DNA of 64,000 bases. It comes from Jejuia sp047345485 (lineage in GTDB: Bacteria; Bacteroidota; Bacteroidia; Flavobacteriales; Flavobacteriaceae). A program made the translations under genes and the position numbers. Of this stretch, positions 53,341 through 63,418 are shown piece by piece. Numbering within the stretch: the first letter of the stretch is position 1; every line of letters begins with the position of its first letter. The notes beneath the pieces were generated by a model. That model saw nothing but the letters and a program-made list of their open reading frames with translations. It was not told the DNA's origin and did no database searches. The stretch covers positions 1 to 64,000 of the forward strand of contig NZ_JBLFEN010000008.1 in assembly GCF_047345485.1 (NCBI RefSeq). Direction: 5' to 3'.

Positions 53341-54633
53341 TTATTTTGAGGCTAAAATGATATTAAATAATTCTTTAAATCCATTCCATCTTGATGCGTT
53401 ACTAAATGTGTAATTATGAAACACAGGTACAAATTGCCCATTTACGTGCTTTATTTCGTTAATTATGGTGTTTAATACTTTTTTCTTATCTAATAATGAT
53501 GACTGTTTTAATAATGCAAAATCCATCATATGAAATGGGCAAATTTTTAACGGTGTTTGCACTTCATAATCTAAATCATAAAATAAAAAGGGAGTGCAAG
53601 ATCCTGCTCTAAAACCTATATGGTTTATGTAGCCCATTGTAAAATCTTCATTAATTTCCAAGTCAACCAAGTTTCTATAAGATTCAGGTAAGTTTAATTT
53701 TGAAAATGAATATCTAGACGCAGTTAATGATGTATTTATGACATCCTCCATTTGTCTTTTTTCTTTTTTTAAAGTTTCTATATTGTTCACTGAAAAATAT
53801 GATGCTTTTAGGCCTACATGACAATAATCTGCTAGGTGTTTTATAAGTGAAACATATTTACGTTTATTGATATTTATACCTTTATCAAATGTAGAATAGG
53901 AGCCAATAAAAAAAAATATTAAAAATTTAAATTGAGATTGTTTTTGTTTATTTATGATATATTTAAAGGTATCGAAAGGATCGTGTTTTAAACCAAATAA
54001 AACTGCATATCTGGTATACAGGCCTTTAAATCTAAATCTAAAAAAATCTTTAACGGTACCTCCTAACGATCGCATAATCCCTTTAAGTTTATAATTATAG
54101 GGGCTAGGAACATCTATAATTGGTGTTATGCTATATTGTTTTTTTGGAAATGTAAAATCTGGAAACTGTAATTGTAATGCAGCTTTAAACTTATAGGCCC
54201 AAATATCTACAACAGGTTGCTGTAAAAACCCATGTTTATAGCCTAAACTTTCTGTTGCTAAAAATCTACCATATTTATCTTTACGATGTGGTAAGTATTC
54301 CTCATATCTTGATAACATATAAAACGAAGCTGCAAAAATATCAAATGGTATTGCGCTTTTATCGCCATTAAAAAAAAAGCATTTTGTGTTTTCCCATTGT
54401 TGTACAGTAATTTCTATATCCATGAGACCTTGCTCAAACAAAATAGCATTGCTTTTTATAAAAAACTCGTTACCTAATTGTTGTTTTGTGTACGACATTT
54501 TAAGGCTATCGTGCGCAATAAAATCTTCAATTTTAGTGGTAAAATTAACTTTTACTCCCAAAACACGTGTACAAATATGTTTAAATACATATTTTAATCG
54601 TGGTGCTATTTTATGGGTATAAACAAGTAACAT
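53341..54633 (-). CDS. Polysaccharide deacetylase-fold protein (DUF7033-like N-terminus)
   Basis: A 430-residue protein. An N-terminal domain of about 150 residues precedes a NodB-like barrel with recognisable segments ITPIIDVPSPYNYKLKG, HVGLKASYF, SRYSFSKLNLPESYRNLVD, FTMGYINHIGFRAG and PVFHNYTFSN. The canonical metal motifs (TxDD and HxxxH) are not clear, so activity is uncertain. No signal peptide is visible. It is conserved in Flavobacteriaceae to my knowledge. It lies with the YjjG-like gene, and radC follows 40 bp away. Confidence 0.78.
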   Translation of the reverse strand: MLLVYTHKIAPRLKYVFKHICTRVLGVKVNFTTKIEDFIAHDSLKMSYTKQQLGNEFFIKSNAILFEQGLMDIEITVQQWENTKCFFFNGDKSAIPFDIFAASFYMLSRYEEYLPHRKDKYGRFLATESLGYKHGFLQQPVVDIWAYKFKAALQLQFPDFTFPKKQYSITPIIDVPSPYNYKLKGIMRSLGGTVKDFFRFRFKGLYTRYAVLFGLKHDPFDTFKYIINKQKQSQFKFLIFFFIGSYSTFDKGININKRKYVSLIKHLADYCHVGLKASYFSVNNIETLKKEKRQMEDVINTSLTASRYSFSKLNLPESYRNLVDLEINEDFTMGYINHIGFRAGSCTPFLFYDLDYEVQTPLKICPFHMMDFALLKQSSLLDKKKVLNTIINEIKHVNGQFVPVFHNYTFSNASRWNGFKELFNIILASK

Positions 54634-54673
54634 TATAATTAATTTGTAAAATAAAGCATTAAATTTTTAGTTT

Positions 54674-55372
54674 TTAAAGCAGCGCTTCGTCTGCAAAACT
54701 AAAATAGGCTTTTTCGGTTATTATTAAGTGATCTAAAACTTTAATATCTAAACTTTGTGCAGCAATCTTTAGTTTTTGGGTAATTTGTTTATCTGCTTCA
54801 CTAGGTTTTAATGTTCCAGATGGATGATTATGCACTAAAATTAATCCTGTTGCACCAACTTCTAATGCATTTTTAAGCACTATCCTAACATCAACTAAAG
54901 TACCAGTAATACCACCTTTACTTAACTGATGCTTTTGTATCACCTTATTAGAATTATTTAAATAAATAATCCAAAATTCCTCATGCTCTAGTTCGCCTAT
55001 TATGGGTTGCATGAGCTCGAAAACTGATGTACTAGATGTAATTTTACTTTTCTCTAAAGCCTCCTCTCCTCTACGACGCCTTCCCAATTCTAAAGCAGCA
55101 ATTATTGTTATAGCCTTAGCTTCTCCAATACCCTTAAACGTCATAAGTTGTTTTATAGAAAGTTTACCAAGAGCACTTAAATTATTATCTACGCTTGCTA
55201 GAATACGTTTACAAAGTGCTACAGCACTTTCCTCTCGATTTCCAGATCCTATTAGTATTGCTACTAGTTCTGCATCACTCAATGCTGATTTACCCTTGTA
55301 TAGTAATTTTTCTCGGGGTTGATCGTCTTGACTCCAGTTTTTAATTGAAAAAGAAGATGGTTTTTCTTTCAT
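54674..55372 (-). CDS. radC: RadC-family JAB-domain protein
   Basis: A 232-residue protein. N-terminal helix-hairpin-helix part (LSIKQLMTFKGIGEAKAITI) is followed by the MPN/JAB metalloprotease-like domain with the signature LVHNHPSGTLKPSEADKQIT. Named for DNA repair, but its biochemical role is unsettled; it may process proteins at broken forks. The initiating ATG is at 55372. Confidence 0.95.
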   Translation of the reverse strand: MKEKPSSFSIKNWSQDDQPREKLLYKGKSALSDAELVAILIGSGNREESAVALCKRILASVDNNLSALGKLSIKQLMTFKGIGEAKAITIIAALELGRRRRGEEALEKSKITSSTSVFELMQPIIGELEHEEFWIIYLNNSNKVIQKHQLSKGGITGTLVDVRIVLKNALEVGATGLILVHNHPSGTLKPSEADKQITQKLKIAAQSLDIKVLDHLIITEKAYFSFADEALL

Positions 55373-55524
55373 TGGCTAAATATAAATATTGTAATTATAA
55401 AAACATATGAAATAAAGTTGCAATGCTTTAAATATAGATAAACCAATTGAAAGGCATTGTGTTTTAATATTATTAACACATAATTTTTACTACTTTTAAA
55501 CAAGCACATTAATATATATTAGTT

Positions 55525-56157
55525 ATGTACATAGAATCCACTAATATTTCTAAACCTAAAACGATACTGTGGAAGGATAAAGAAATTAATACTGGTATTT
55601 ACAAAACACCAACTCATAAAGCTATTTACTTAAGTAAAACCGGTATTGTTAATGACTATGTTGCAGACACGAAAGTACATGGAGGCATTTACAAAGCATG
55701 TTATTTATTTTCCTCAAATCAGTATCCATATTGGGAAAATATATATCCAAATTTAAAATGGCATTGGGGCATGTTTGGTGAGAACTTAACTGTGAATGGT
55801 ATGGATGAAAAGCTGATTATGGTTGGTGATATTTATAGAATTGGTGATGCAGTAGTACAGGTAACTCAGCCACGTGAACCCTGTTTTAAATTTGGCTTTA
55901 AATTTGGAAACCAAAATATTATTACACAATTTATAAATCATGGTTTTTCTGGCACTTATGTTCGTGTTTTAGAAGAAGGCTTAATACATGTTAAAGACAA
56001 TGTAGAACTTATTGACCGTTTAGAAAAAACACTTAGCGTAGCCCAACTATATGCTATAATTTTCTCTAAAATTAATAACAGAAAACTACTTGAAATTGCT
56101 GTAACGTTAGATACTATACCTTTTGAAAAAAGAGAGCAATTAAGACGAATGATTTGA
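55525..56157 (+). CDS. MOSC-domain protein, YiiM-like
   Basis: A 210-residue protein with the MOSC core: VHGGIYKACYLFSSNQYPYW, MFGENLTVNGMDE and the conserved cysteine in VTQPREPCFKFG. MOSC proteins bind molybdenum cofactor and may reduce N-hydroxylated compounds. The last 40 residues form the C-terminal helical part seen in the YiiM subgroup. It stands alone, convergent with valS. Confidence 0.9.
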   Translation: MYIESTNISKPKTILWKDKEINTGIYKTPTHKAIYLSKTGIVNDYVADTKVHGGIYKACYLFSSNQYPYWENIYPNLKWHWGMFGENLTVNGMDEKLIMVGDIYRIGDAVVQVTQPREPCFKFGFKFGNQNIITQFINHGFSGTYVRVLEEGLIHVKDNVELIDRLEKTLSVAQLYAIIFSKINNRKLLEIAVTLDTIPFEKREQLRRMI

Positions 56158-56297
56158 AATTTTATTATTGTATGGGTTAGTCCGAAGGCAAATATAAATA
56201 CAAAAAGAAGGTGTGATATGGTTAATAGTCGGAACAAAAAAACATCCAACAATTAGACATACCAAAAAGAAGCTTTTTTAGTATTGTTTATTAATTT

Positions 56298-58931
56298 TTA
56301 ACTTAAACTAGATAAACTTGACTTTATAGTTTCAATTTTAGCCAATGCATCAGCTTCTTTTTTCTTCTCACTCGCTACTACTTGCTCTGGTGCATTATTT
56401 ACAAAACGTTCGTTAGATAATTTTTTCTGCACAGATTTTAAAAAACCCTCAGTATATTTTAGCTCTTCTTTTAGCTTTTCAATTTCAGCTTCAACATCAA
56501 TGGCACCTGCCATTGGTATAAAATATTCATTAGATTTTACGCGGTATGTTAGAGCACCATCAACAGCTTCATTGATATAATTAATGTCTTCTAAATTTCC
56601 AAGCTTAGCTATTATTGTATCAAAAGTATTGTTAGTATTTTCATTATTAATTACAGAAAAAGGAATGGCATCTTTAAAGGCAATATTTTTTTGTTTTCTA
56701 ATGTTTCTGATACCCGATATAACTTCTGAAGCAAATTCAAACTCTGTAATTAATGTTGCATTTACCGCTTTAGCTTGTGGCCACTTAGCGACAATTAATG
56801 CTTCATCTGGGGTTCTTTTAGAAATATAATGCCATAAATCTTCAGTTAAAAAAGGCATAAACGGATGCACTATTTTCAGATTATCTTCAAAAATTGATAT
56901 GATAGCCTTGTAGGAAACAGCGTCTATTGGTTTTTGATATGCTGGCTTTACAATTTCTAGCATCCATCCGCAGAAATCATCATAAATTAATTTATAAATT
57001 GCCATTAACGCATCACTTAGGCGATATTTACTAAAATGGTCTTCAATTTCAATCAAAGCTTTTTGAAATTTAGATGTATACCATTCAATAGCAATTTTAC
57101 TAGATGTTGGCTGTTGTATAGTAGCGTCTATCTCCCAACCATCAACTAAGCGATATGCATTCCATATTTTATTACCAAATTGTTTTCCTTGTTGGCATAA
57201 TGCTTCATCAAACATTAAATCATTACCCGCAGCAGAACTTAGTAACAAGCCTACACGAACACCATCTGCACTGTATTGTTCAATTAATTTAAGAGCGTCA
57301 GGAGAGTTACCTAAAGACTTACTCATCTTTCTACGTTGCTTATCTCTTACTAAACCTGTTAGATATACATTTTCAAAAGGTTTTTCATCTTTATATTCAT
57401 AGCCTGCAATAATCATACGTGCTACCCAAAAGAATAGTATATCTGGGCCTGTTACCAAATCGTTAGTTGGATAGTAATACTTTATTTCATCATTTTCGGG
57501 ATTTCTAATGCCATCAAAAACCGACATAGGCCATAACCAAGAAGAAAACCAAGTATCTAAAGCATCCGTTTCTTGACGCAAGTCGCTTAAGGATAACGTA
57601 TTGTTTTTTGTTTTAATTCTTGCCAATTCAACTGCAGCATTAACATCTTCAGCAACTACAAAATCATCTTTTCCATCTCCATAATAAAATGCTGGTATTT
57701 GTTGGCCCCATAATAGTTGACGAGAAATATTCCAATCACGAATATTCTCCATCCAGTGGCGGTATGTATTTTCAAACTTCTTTGGAAATAATTTTATATC
57801 GTTATCATGTAATACTGATTTAATGGCAGGTTTTACTAAATCTTCCATTTTCAAAAACCATTGGTCGCTAAGGCGAGGCTCTATAACAGCTTTTGTTCTT
57901 TCTGATGTCCCTACTTTATTTATATGAGTTTCAGTTTTAACCAAAACACCTAAAGCATCAAGAGCTTTTGCTACTGATGTTCTAGCAATAAAACGATCCT
58001 GTCCTTCAAATTGTAAACCATAACTATTTAAAGATGCATCTTCATTAAAAATATCTATAACTTCTAAGTTGTGTTTATCGCCTAAAGTTTTATCGTTTTC
58101 ATCATGGGCTGGCGTTACTTTTAGGCAACCTGTACCAAACTCTAAATCAACATATTCGTCTTCAATTATTGGCACCACACGATTACAAATAGGCACAATT
58201 GCTTTTTTTCCTTTTAAATGCTTAAAACGCTCATCGTTTGGGTTTATACATATAGCGGTGTCACCAAAAATAGTTTCAGGTCTTGTTGTTGCAATTGTTA
58301 AAACATCATCACTACCCACAATTTTATAATTGATGTAGTACAAATTACCCTGACGTTCTTCATGAACCACTTCTTCATCAGATAAGGTAGTTTTAGCTTC
58401 AGGATCCCAATTTACCATACGGTAACCACGATAAATAAGACCTTTGCTATATAAGTCTACAAAAACCTTAATTACGGCTTCTGACATATCGTCATCCATA
58501 GTAAACTTAGTCCGATCCCAATCGCAAGAGCAACCTAATTTTTTTAGTTGTTCTAAAATCACACCTCCATATTCATGCGTCCACTCCCAAGCATGCTTTA
58601 AAAACTCATCACGTGATAAATCGTTTTTATCTATACCTTGTTCCTTTAATTTAGCTACTACTTTGGCCTCTGTAGCAATTGATGCATGGTCTGTTCCAGG
58701 TACCCAACATGCATTTTTACCTTGTAATCTTGCACGACGAATTAATACATCTTGAATAGTGTTGTTTAACATATGCCCCATGTGCAATACCCCCGTTACG
58801 TTTGGTGGCGGGATTACTATGGTGTAAGGCTCTCTGCTATCTGGTGTTGAATGAAAATAATTATGTGTCATCCAGTAGTCATACCACTTGCTTTCTACCT
58901 TATTTGCATCGTATTTTGATGGGATTTGCAT
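56298..58931 (-). CDS. valS: Valine--tRNA ligase
   Basis: A 877-residue class I synthetase. HMGH-type motif in NVTGVLHMGHMLNN, KMSKS in RRKMSKSLGNSPDALK, editing domain between them (IATTRPETIFGDTA), and a C-terminal coiled coil (IEKLKEELKYTEGFL). The ATG at 58931 gives the family start (MQIPSKYDANKVE); a start at 58964 would overlap the -7 box. It charges tRNA-Val and edits threonine. Confidence 0.97.
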   Translation of the reverse strand: MQIPSKYDANKVESKWYDYWMTHNYFHSTPDSREPYTIVIPPPNVTGVLHMGHMLNNTIQDVLIRRARLQGKNACWVPGTDHASIATEAKVVAKLKEQGIDKNDLSRDEFLKHAWEWTHEYGGVILEQLKKLGCSCDWDRTKFTMDDDMSEAVIKVFVDLYSKGLIYRGYRMVNWDPEAKTTLSDEEVVHEERQGNLYYINYKIVGSDDVLTIATTRPETIFGDTAICINPNDERFKHLKGKKAIVPICNRVVPIIEDEYVDLEFGTGCLKVTPAHDENDKTLGDKHNLEVIDIFNEDASLNSYGLQFEGQDRFIARTSVAKALDALGVLVKTETHINKVGTSERTKAVIEPRLSDQWFLKMEDLVKPAIKSVLHDNDIKLFPKKFENTYRHWMENIRDWNISRQLLWGQQIPAFYYGDGKDDFVVAEDVNAAVELARIKTKNNTLSLSDLRQETDALDTWFSSWLWPMSVFDGIRNPENDEIKYYYPTNDLVTGPDILFFWVARMIIAGYEYKDEKPFENVYLTGLVRDKQRRKMSKSLGNSPDALKLIEQYSADGVRVGLLLSSAAGNDLMFDEALCQQGKQFGNKIWNAYRLVDGWEIDATIQQPTSSKIAIEWYTSKFQKALIEIEDHFSKYRLSDALMAIYKLIYDDFCGWMLEIVKPAYQKPIDAVSYKAIISIFEDNLKIVHPFMPFLTEDLWHYISKRTPDEALIVAKWPQAKAVNATLITEFEFASEVISGIRNIRKQKNIAFKDAIPFSVINNENTNNTFDTIIAKLGNLEDINYINEAVDGALTYRVKSNEYFIPMAGAIDVEAEIEKLKEELKYTEGFLKSVQKKLSNERFVNNAPEQVVASEKKKEADALAKIETIKSSLSSLS

Positions 58932-58961
58932 ACTTTGGAACAGTTTTTGAATTTTGATTCG

Positions 58962-58969
58962 CAAAAGTA
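58962..58969 (-). promoter_or_regulatory. -7 box upstream of valS
   Basis: Minus strand TACTTTTG matches TANNTTTG about 30 bp before the valS ATG. No TTG at -33. Confidence 0.5.
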
Positions 58970-59038
58970 CTTATATTTCTTTTCCTGTGAAAGTTGATGA
59001 TAAAATGCAATATGTTAAGATTACTGTAATTCATCTAT

Positions 59039-59046
59039 TATTTTTG
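59039..59046 (+). promoter_or_regulatory. -7 box upstream of the DUF1573 gene
   Basis: TATTTTTG matches TANNTTTG, 58 bp before the ATG at 59105. No clear -33 element. Confidence 0.4.
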
Positions 59047-59104
59047 CAGGTTGTGGAAAAAGTACCTATGTTTGAATTAAATAATAACCATTAATTACAA
59101 AAAG

Positions 59105-59530
59105 ATGAAACATTTATTTACAATTTTATTTGTAGGGTTACTTAGTTTCTCGCTTAATGCGCAAGAAAAAATTGCTAAAATTGAGTTTAAAGATACTACT
59201 ATAGATTATGGTACTATTGAAAAAGGCTCTAACGGTGTAAGAACATTTGAATTTACCAATACTGGTGAGGCTCCATTAATTATAACGAAAGTAAGCTCTA
59301 GTTGTGGATGTACTATTCCTAAAAAACCAGATGGCCCAATAATGCCCGGTAAAACTGGAGTAATTGAAGTTAAGTATGACACTAATAGAGTTAACCCTAT
59401 TAGAAAAACAATAACAGTAATGTCTAATGCAGATACACCTACAGTAGCATTAAAAATTAAAGGTTTAGTAATAGACCCTTCTAAAAACAACGTTTTAGAG
59501 AAAAAAAGCAAAAGCGTTATTGAGCAATAA
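59105..59530 (+). CDS. DUF1573-family secreted protein
   Basis: A 141-residue protein with a signal peptide (LLSFSLNAQ) and an immunoglobulin-like DUF1573 domain (25-118) with YGTIEKGSNGVRTFEFTNTG, the cysteine motif SSCGCTIP and NADTPTVALKIKG. Function unknown; the family is periplasmic and common in Bacteroidota. It is followed by its own terminator. Confidence 0.9.
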   Translation: MKHLFTILFVGLLSFSLNAQEKIAKIEFKDTTIDYGTIEKGSNGVRTFEFTNTGEAPLIITKVSSSCGCTIPKKPDGPIMPGKTGVIEVKYDTNRVNPIRKTITVMSNADTPTVALKIKGLVIDPSKNNVLEKKSKSVIEQ

Positions 59531-59554
59531 AACAATAATTGGCTTATATATAAT

Positions 59555-59585
59555 AAAAAACCTAGACGAATTGTCTGGGTTTTTT
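59555..59585 (+). terminator. Terminator of the DUF1573 gene
   Basis: AAAAAACCTAGAC pairs with GTCTGGGTTTTTT (one G-T pair) around a 5-nt loop, with T continuing on the plus strand. Confidence 0.85.
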
Positions 59586-59729
59586 TGTAAAATATCTACA
59601 CAGTTAAAATCAACTATTAGAAGCTTTTAGCTTATAAATAAAACAGGAATTACTATTTAATAAATTCCCTTTATTTTTTAAAATAAGTCTAAGATAATTT
59701 TTGCAACTTTGCGCACTAATATTAGTTTA

Positions 59730-60920
59730 ATGCCAACAATATCAGAAAAAGGGCTAAATATGCCCGAATCACCAATTAGAAAACTAGTACCTTATGCAGA
59801 AAATGCAGAAGCTGAAGGTAAGTTTGTTTACTATCTTAATATAGGACAGCCTGATATAAAAACACCAGAAGTTGCTTTAAACGCAGTAAAAAATAATACT
59901 ATAGAGGTATTATCTTATTCGCGGTCTGAAGGGTCTGACACCTACAGAAAAAAAATTGCAAACTACTACAACTATCACAACATAAAAGTAGACTTAAACG
60001 ATATAATTGTGACTACTGGAGCTAGTGAAGCTATTGCTTTTATCTTTGGAAGTATTATGGATCCTGATGATGAAGTTATTATCTGCGAACCATTTTACGC
60101 TAATTATATTGCTTTTGCAACTGCTGCAAGTGTAAAGGTAAAACCTATAATTTCTAAAATTGAAGATAACTTTGCGCTGCCATCAATAGCTGAGTTTGAA
60201 AAATTGATTACCAATCGTACCAAAGCCATAATGATATGTAATCCTGGTAACCCAACAGGGTATCTTTATTCAAAAGAAGAAATTAAACAATTGGCTGCAA
60301 TAGTTAAAAAGCATGACTTATTTTTAATTTCTGATGAAGTATATCGAGAGTTTACTTATGATGGGTATTCACATCATTCTATACTAGAATTAGAGGGTAT
60401 GGATGAACATACTATTATGATTGATTCCGTATCAAAACGCTACAGTATGTGTGGTGCAAGAATTGGATGTTTAGTTACACGAAACGAGGTAATTAGGCAC
60501 ACTGTTTTAAAATTTGCTCAAGCACGGTTAAGTCCGCCTACATATGCACAAATAGCTAGTGAGGCTGCTTTAAGCACTCCCCAGAGTTATTTTGAAGATA
60601 TTAAAAACGAATATATAGAACGTAGAGATACTTTAATAGCCGAATTGCATAAGATAGATGGTATTAGAGTAGCAATACCTAAAGGTGCTTTTTATTGTAT
60701 TGTAGAACTCCCTGTAATAGATGCAGACCACTTTGCACAATGGCTATTAGAATCCTTTAGTTTTGAAAACGAAACAGTTATGGTAGCTCCTGCTAGTGGT
60801 TTTTATTCCACAAAAGGTTTAGGAAAAAACCAAATTAGAATTGCTTACGTATTACATAAACAACATTTAATTAAAGCTGTAACTATTTTAAAAAACGCGC
60901 TAAAAGTTTATACTAATTAA
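59730..60920 (+). CDS. Class I/II PLP-dependent aminotransferase
   Basis: A 396-residue fold-type I aminotransferase. LNIGQPDIKTPEVALNAV opens the core; the PLP-binding parts are TTGASEAIAFIFGSIMDPDD, ICNPGNPTGYLYSKEE, FLISDEVYREFTYDG and the Schiff-base lysine K236 in DSVSKRYSMCGARIG; the C-terminal arginine is in KNQIRIAYVLHK. The amino-acid substrate cannot be fixed, but aspartate-type enzymes look similar. The ATG at 59730 is preferred to a TTG at 59709. The stop overlaps the murB ATG (TAATG). Confidence 0.93.
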   Translation: MPTISEKGLNMPESPIRKLVPYAENAEAEGKFVYYLNIGQPDIKTPEVALNAVKNNTIEVLSYSRSEGSDTYRKKIANYYNYHNIKVDLNDIIVTTGASEAIAFIFGSIMDPDDEVIICEPFYANYIAFATAASVKVKPIISKIEDNFALPSIAEFEKLITNRTKAIMICNPGNPTGYLYSKEEIKQLAAIVKKHDLFLISDEVYREFTYDGYSHHSILELEGMDEHTIMIDSVSKRYSMCGARIGCLVTRNEVIRHTVLKFAQARLSPPTYAQIASEAALSTPQSYFEDIKNEYIERRDTLIAELHKIDGIRVAIPKGAFYCIVELPVIDADHFAQWLLESFSFENETVMVAPASGFYSTKGLGKNQIRIAYVLHKQHLIKAVTILKNALKVYTN

Positions 60921-61933
60921 TGCATGTAGCAGAAAACATATCCCTAAAAGATTATAATACTTTTGGTATTGATGTAAACGCAAAATACTTTGTTTCAGTC
61001 TCCAGTATTAACGAGTTAAAACAAGTATTAAGCCTAAAAGAACACCCAAAAAAATTACTTTTAGGTGGTGGTAGTAATATGCTACTTACGCAAAACCAAG
61101 ATAAATTAGTTATTCATGTTAATCTTAAGGGAATTACTGTAGAAGATGAAACCAGTGATTATGTTTTAGTAAAAGCTAATGCTGGCGAAAATTGGCACGA
61201 ATTTGTGTTATGGTGTTTAGCAAATAACTTTGGAGGTATCGAAAATTTATCCCTGATACCAGGAAATGTAGGTACGGCTCCAATACAAAACATTGGTGCT
61301 TATGGTGTTGAGTTAAAAGATACGTTTGTAGCATGTGATACTATAAATATAGAAACTCTAGACATCAAATCGTTTCGTAAAGCCGATTGTAATTTTGGAT
61401 ACAGAAATTCTATTTTTAAAAACGAAGTAAGCGGCCAATATATAATTACATCGGTAACTTTTCGGCTAACTAAAAGAAACCATCTGCTTCAAATGAAGTA
61501 TGGCGCTATAACTTCAGAATTAGAAGCTCAAAATATAGTTACTCCAACAATTCAAGATATTTCAAAAGCAATAATAGCTATAAGAGAACGTAAATTACCA
61601 AACCCAAAAGAGATAGGTAATAGTGGTAGTTTTTTTAAAAATCCTGTAATTTCTTTAACTAAATTTAAAAGTCTTCAAGAAAATTTTGAGGATATACCCA
61701 GTTACTCAATTTCAGAAACTAAAGTAAAAGTGCCTGCCGGTTGGCTTATTGAAAAAGCTGGCTTTAAAGGCAAGCGTTTTGGAAATCATGGCGTACACGA
61801 AAATCAAGCACTAGTGTTAGTAAATTATGGTGGTGCAACAGGTGCTGATGTATTAAAACTATCAGAATTAATTCAAAAAACAGTTTTAAGATTATTTGAT
61901 ATTACAATTGAAGCAGAAGTAAACATTTTATAG
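60920..61933 (+). CDS. murB: UDP-N-acetylenolpyruvoylglucosamine reductase
   Basis: A 337-residue FAD-dependent MurB that makes UDP-N-acetylmuramate for peptidoglycan. FAD-binding parts: LLLGGGSNMLLTQNQD and LSLIPGNVGTAPIQNIGAYG; active-site NSGSFFKNPV with the proton-donor serine; and NHGVHENQALVLVNYGGATG near the end. Coupled to the preceding aminotransferase gene through a 1-bp overlap. Confidence 0.97.
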   Translation: MHVAENISLKDYNTFGIDVNAKYFVSVSSINELKQVLSLKEHPKKLLLGGGSNMLLTQNQDKLVIHVNLKGITVEDETSDYVLVKANAGENWHEFVLWCLANNFGGIENLSLIPGNVGTAPIQNIGAYGVELKDTFVACDTINIETLDIKSFRKADCNFGYRNSIFKNEVSGQYIITSVTFRLTKRNHLLQMKYGAITSELEAQNIVTPTIQDISKAIIAIRERKLPNPKEIGNSGSFFKNPVISLTKFKSLQENFEDIPSYSISETKVKVPAGWLIEKAGFKGKRFGNHGVHENQALVLVNYGGATGADVLKLSELIQKTVLRLFDITIEAEVNIL

Positions 61934-61947
61934 TTTAAATAAATTTT

Positions 61948-61955
61948 TAACTTTG
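61948..61955 (+). promoter_or_regulatory. -7 box upstream of the second ECF sigma gene
   Basis: TAACTTTG matches TANNTTTG, 39 bp before the TTG start codon. The -33 position is TTT rather than TTG. Confidence 0.5.
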
Positions 61956-61993
61956 ACGTTAATGAAATTAAACTTCAACTAAACCAACACATA

Positions 61994-62527
61994 TTGATTT
62001 CAAACATAGAAAAAGAAATAGTTAACTTACTTCAAAATAGCGACAAAAAAGCTATTTCTCTGCTCTATGAAAATTATGCCGATGCACTTTACGGTGTAAT
62101 ACGAAAGATAATTACAGATGAAGATATAGCACAAGACGTACTTCAAGAAACGTTTATAAAAATTTGGAGGTACGCTAAAAAATATGATGCCTCTAAAGCA
62201 AAGTTATTTACTTGGTTGTATAGAATAGCGTATAATACAGCTATTGATAAAACTAGGTCTTTAAAAAATAAAACGGCGAAAGAAGTCCAAATCGATACAT
62301 CTAGCGTATATAAAATAACCACTAATGCTTTAAATCAAGATGTTTTGGATATAAAAAAGCATTTAGGAAGTTTGGAAGAAAAATATCAAATAGTAATAAA
62401 TGCATTGTTTTTTGAGGGTATGACCCAACAAGAAGCAAGTGATGAGTTAGATATCCCATTGGGAACTATTAAATCGAGATTAAAAATTGGATTGAGAGAA
62501 TTGAAAAAAATCTACGATCCGCAATAA
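61994..62527 (+). CDS. ECF sigma factor
   Basis: A 177-residue extracytoplasmic-function sigma factor starting at TTG (MISNIEKEIVNLLQNSDKKA). Region 2 has LYGVIRKIITDEDIAQDVLQ and TFIKIWRYAKKYDASKAKLF; region 4 has LFFEGMTQQEASDELDIPLG and GTIKSRLKIGLRELK. The membrane anti-sigma gene follows 8 bp later, so the pair forms a signalling switch; its target genes are not visible. Confidence 0.93.
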   Translation: MISNIEKEIVNLLQNSDKKAISLLYENYADALYGVIRKIITDEDIAQDVLQETFIKIWRYAKKYDASKAKLFTWLYRIAYNTAIDKTRSLKNKTAKEVQIDTSSVYKITTNALNQDVLDIKKHLGSLEEKYQIVINALFFEGMTQQEASDELDIPLGTIKSRLKIGLRELKKIYDPQ

Positions 62528-62535
62528 ACCAAGTC

Positions 62536-63324
62536 ATGAATGAGAAAATAACTACTTTTTTAAATTCAGACCTTTTAGATAAATATCTAATGGGCACCAC
62601 AACTGTTGCTGAAACGGAACATGTTGAAACCTACATATCAAAATATACAGAAGTACAGAATGCCTATAATACGTTACAAAACAATTTAGAAATTGTTGCT
62701 AAAAGTAATGCTATTGAAGCTCCAAAACACATTTTAAATAATGTGCTTAATGAGTTTAATGATGCTCCGGTTATAGCATTGTCAAAACGTGCTAGGTATA
62801 AAAAATGGTATAAGCTAAGTGTTGCTGCAAGTGTTGCTGCAATTACATTTGCCGCTTCTACATATTTATTTTATAATCAAAATCAAAAACTTAGTCAAGA
62901 AAATCAGGTAGTTGTTGATGAAATATTTGATTTAAGAAGCGATATTGAAATGAATAATAAAAAACTAGATGCCGTTATGGAGCAGTTTAAGCGATTAAAT
63001 GATCCAGAGACCTACAAGTATATTATGAAAGGAAACGAACGTGCTAGAAACTTAAAGACTGTTGCCTATATCAATCCAAAGGAAAAAACATCTATGATTG
63101 ATGTGGTATCGCTTCCGCAATTACCAGAAGAAAAATGTTATCAAATTTGGGCAGATTTACAAGGTAGGATGGTAAGTTTAGGGATTTTAAGTGAGACAGA
63201 CAGACAACTTAAAAGAATACCTTTTACTGAAAATGCAAGAGGTCTCAATATTACTATAGAGCCTAAAGGTGGTAATACTATAGCATCTTTAGAGAATACT
63301 GTAGCAGAAATTAGCCTGCAATAA
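62536..63324 (+). CDS. Membrane anti-sigma factor, RskA-like
   Basis: A 262-residue protein. The N-terminal cytosolic part (1-90) includes FLNSDLLDKYLMGTTTVAET, followed by one membrane helix (about 93-113), a coiled segment and the RskA C-terminal domain (about 155-260: VVSLPQLPEEKCYQIWADLQ, then TIEPKGGNTI). It should bind the ECF sigma encoded just upstream and release it on an envelope signal. Confidence 0.92.
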   Translation: MNEKITTFLNSDLLDKYLMGTTTVAETEHVETYISKYTEVQNAYNTLQNNLEIVAKSNAIEAPKHILNNVLNEFNDAPVIALSKRARYKKWYKLSVAASVAAITFAASTYLFYNQNQKLSQENQVVVDEIFDLRSDIEMNNKKLDAVMEQFKRLNDPETYKYIMKGNERARNLKTVAYINPKEKTSMIDVVSLPQLPEEKCYQIWADLQGRMVSLGILSETDRQLKRIPFTENARGLNITIEPKGGNTIASLENTVAEISLQ

Positions 63325-63348
63325 ATAGTTGCAAAATATTAAAATTAA

Positions 63349-63380
63349 AAAAGCCTCTTTCTAAAACAGAAGAGGCTTTT
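63349..63380. terminator. Bidirectional terminator between the anti-sigma and aquaporin genes
   Basis: AAAAGCCTCTT pairs with AAGAGGCTTTT around a 10-nt loop; T or A runs on both sides serve the two convergent genes. Confidence 0.85.
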
Positions 63381-63418
63381 TACTTGCTATTAACAACTCT
63401 TATTACAGGTCATTATCA

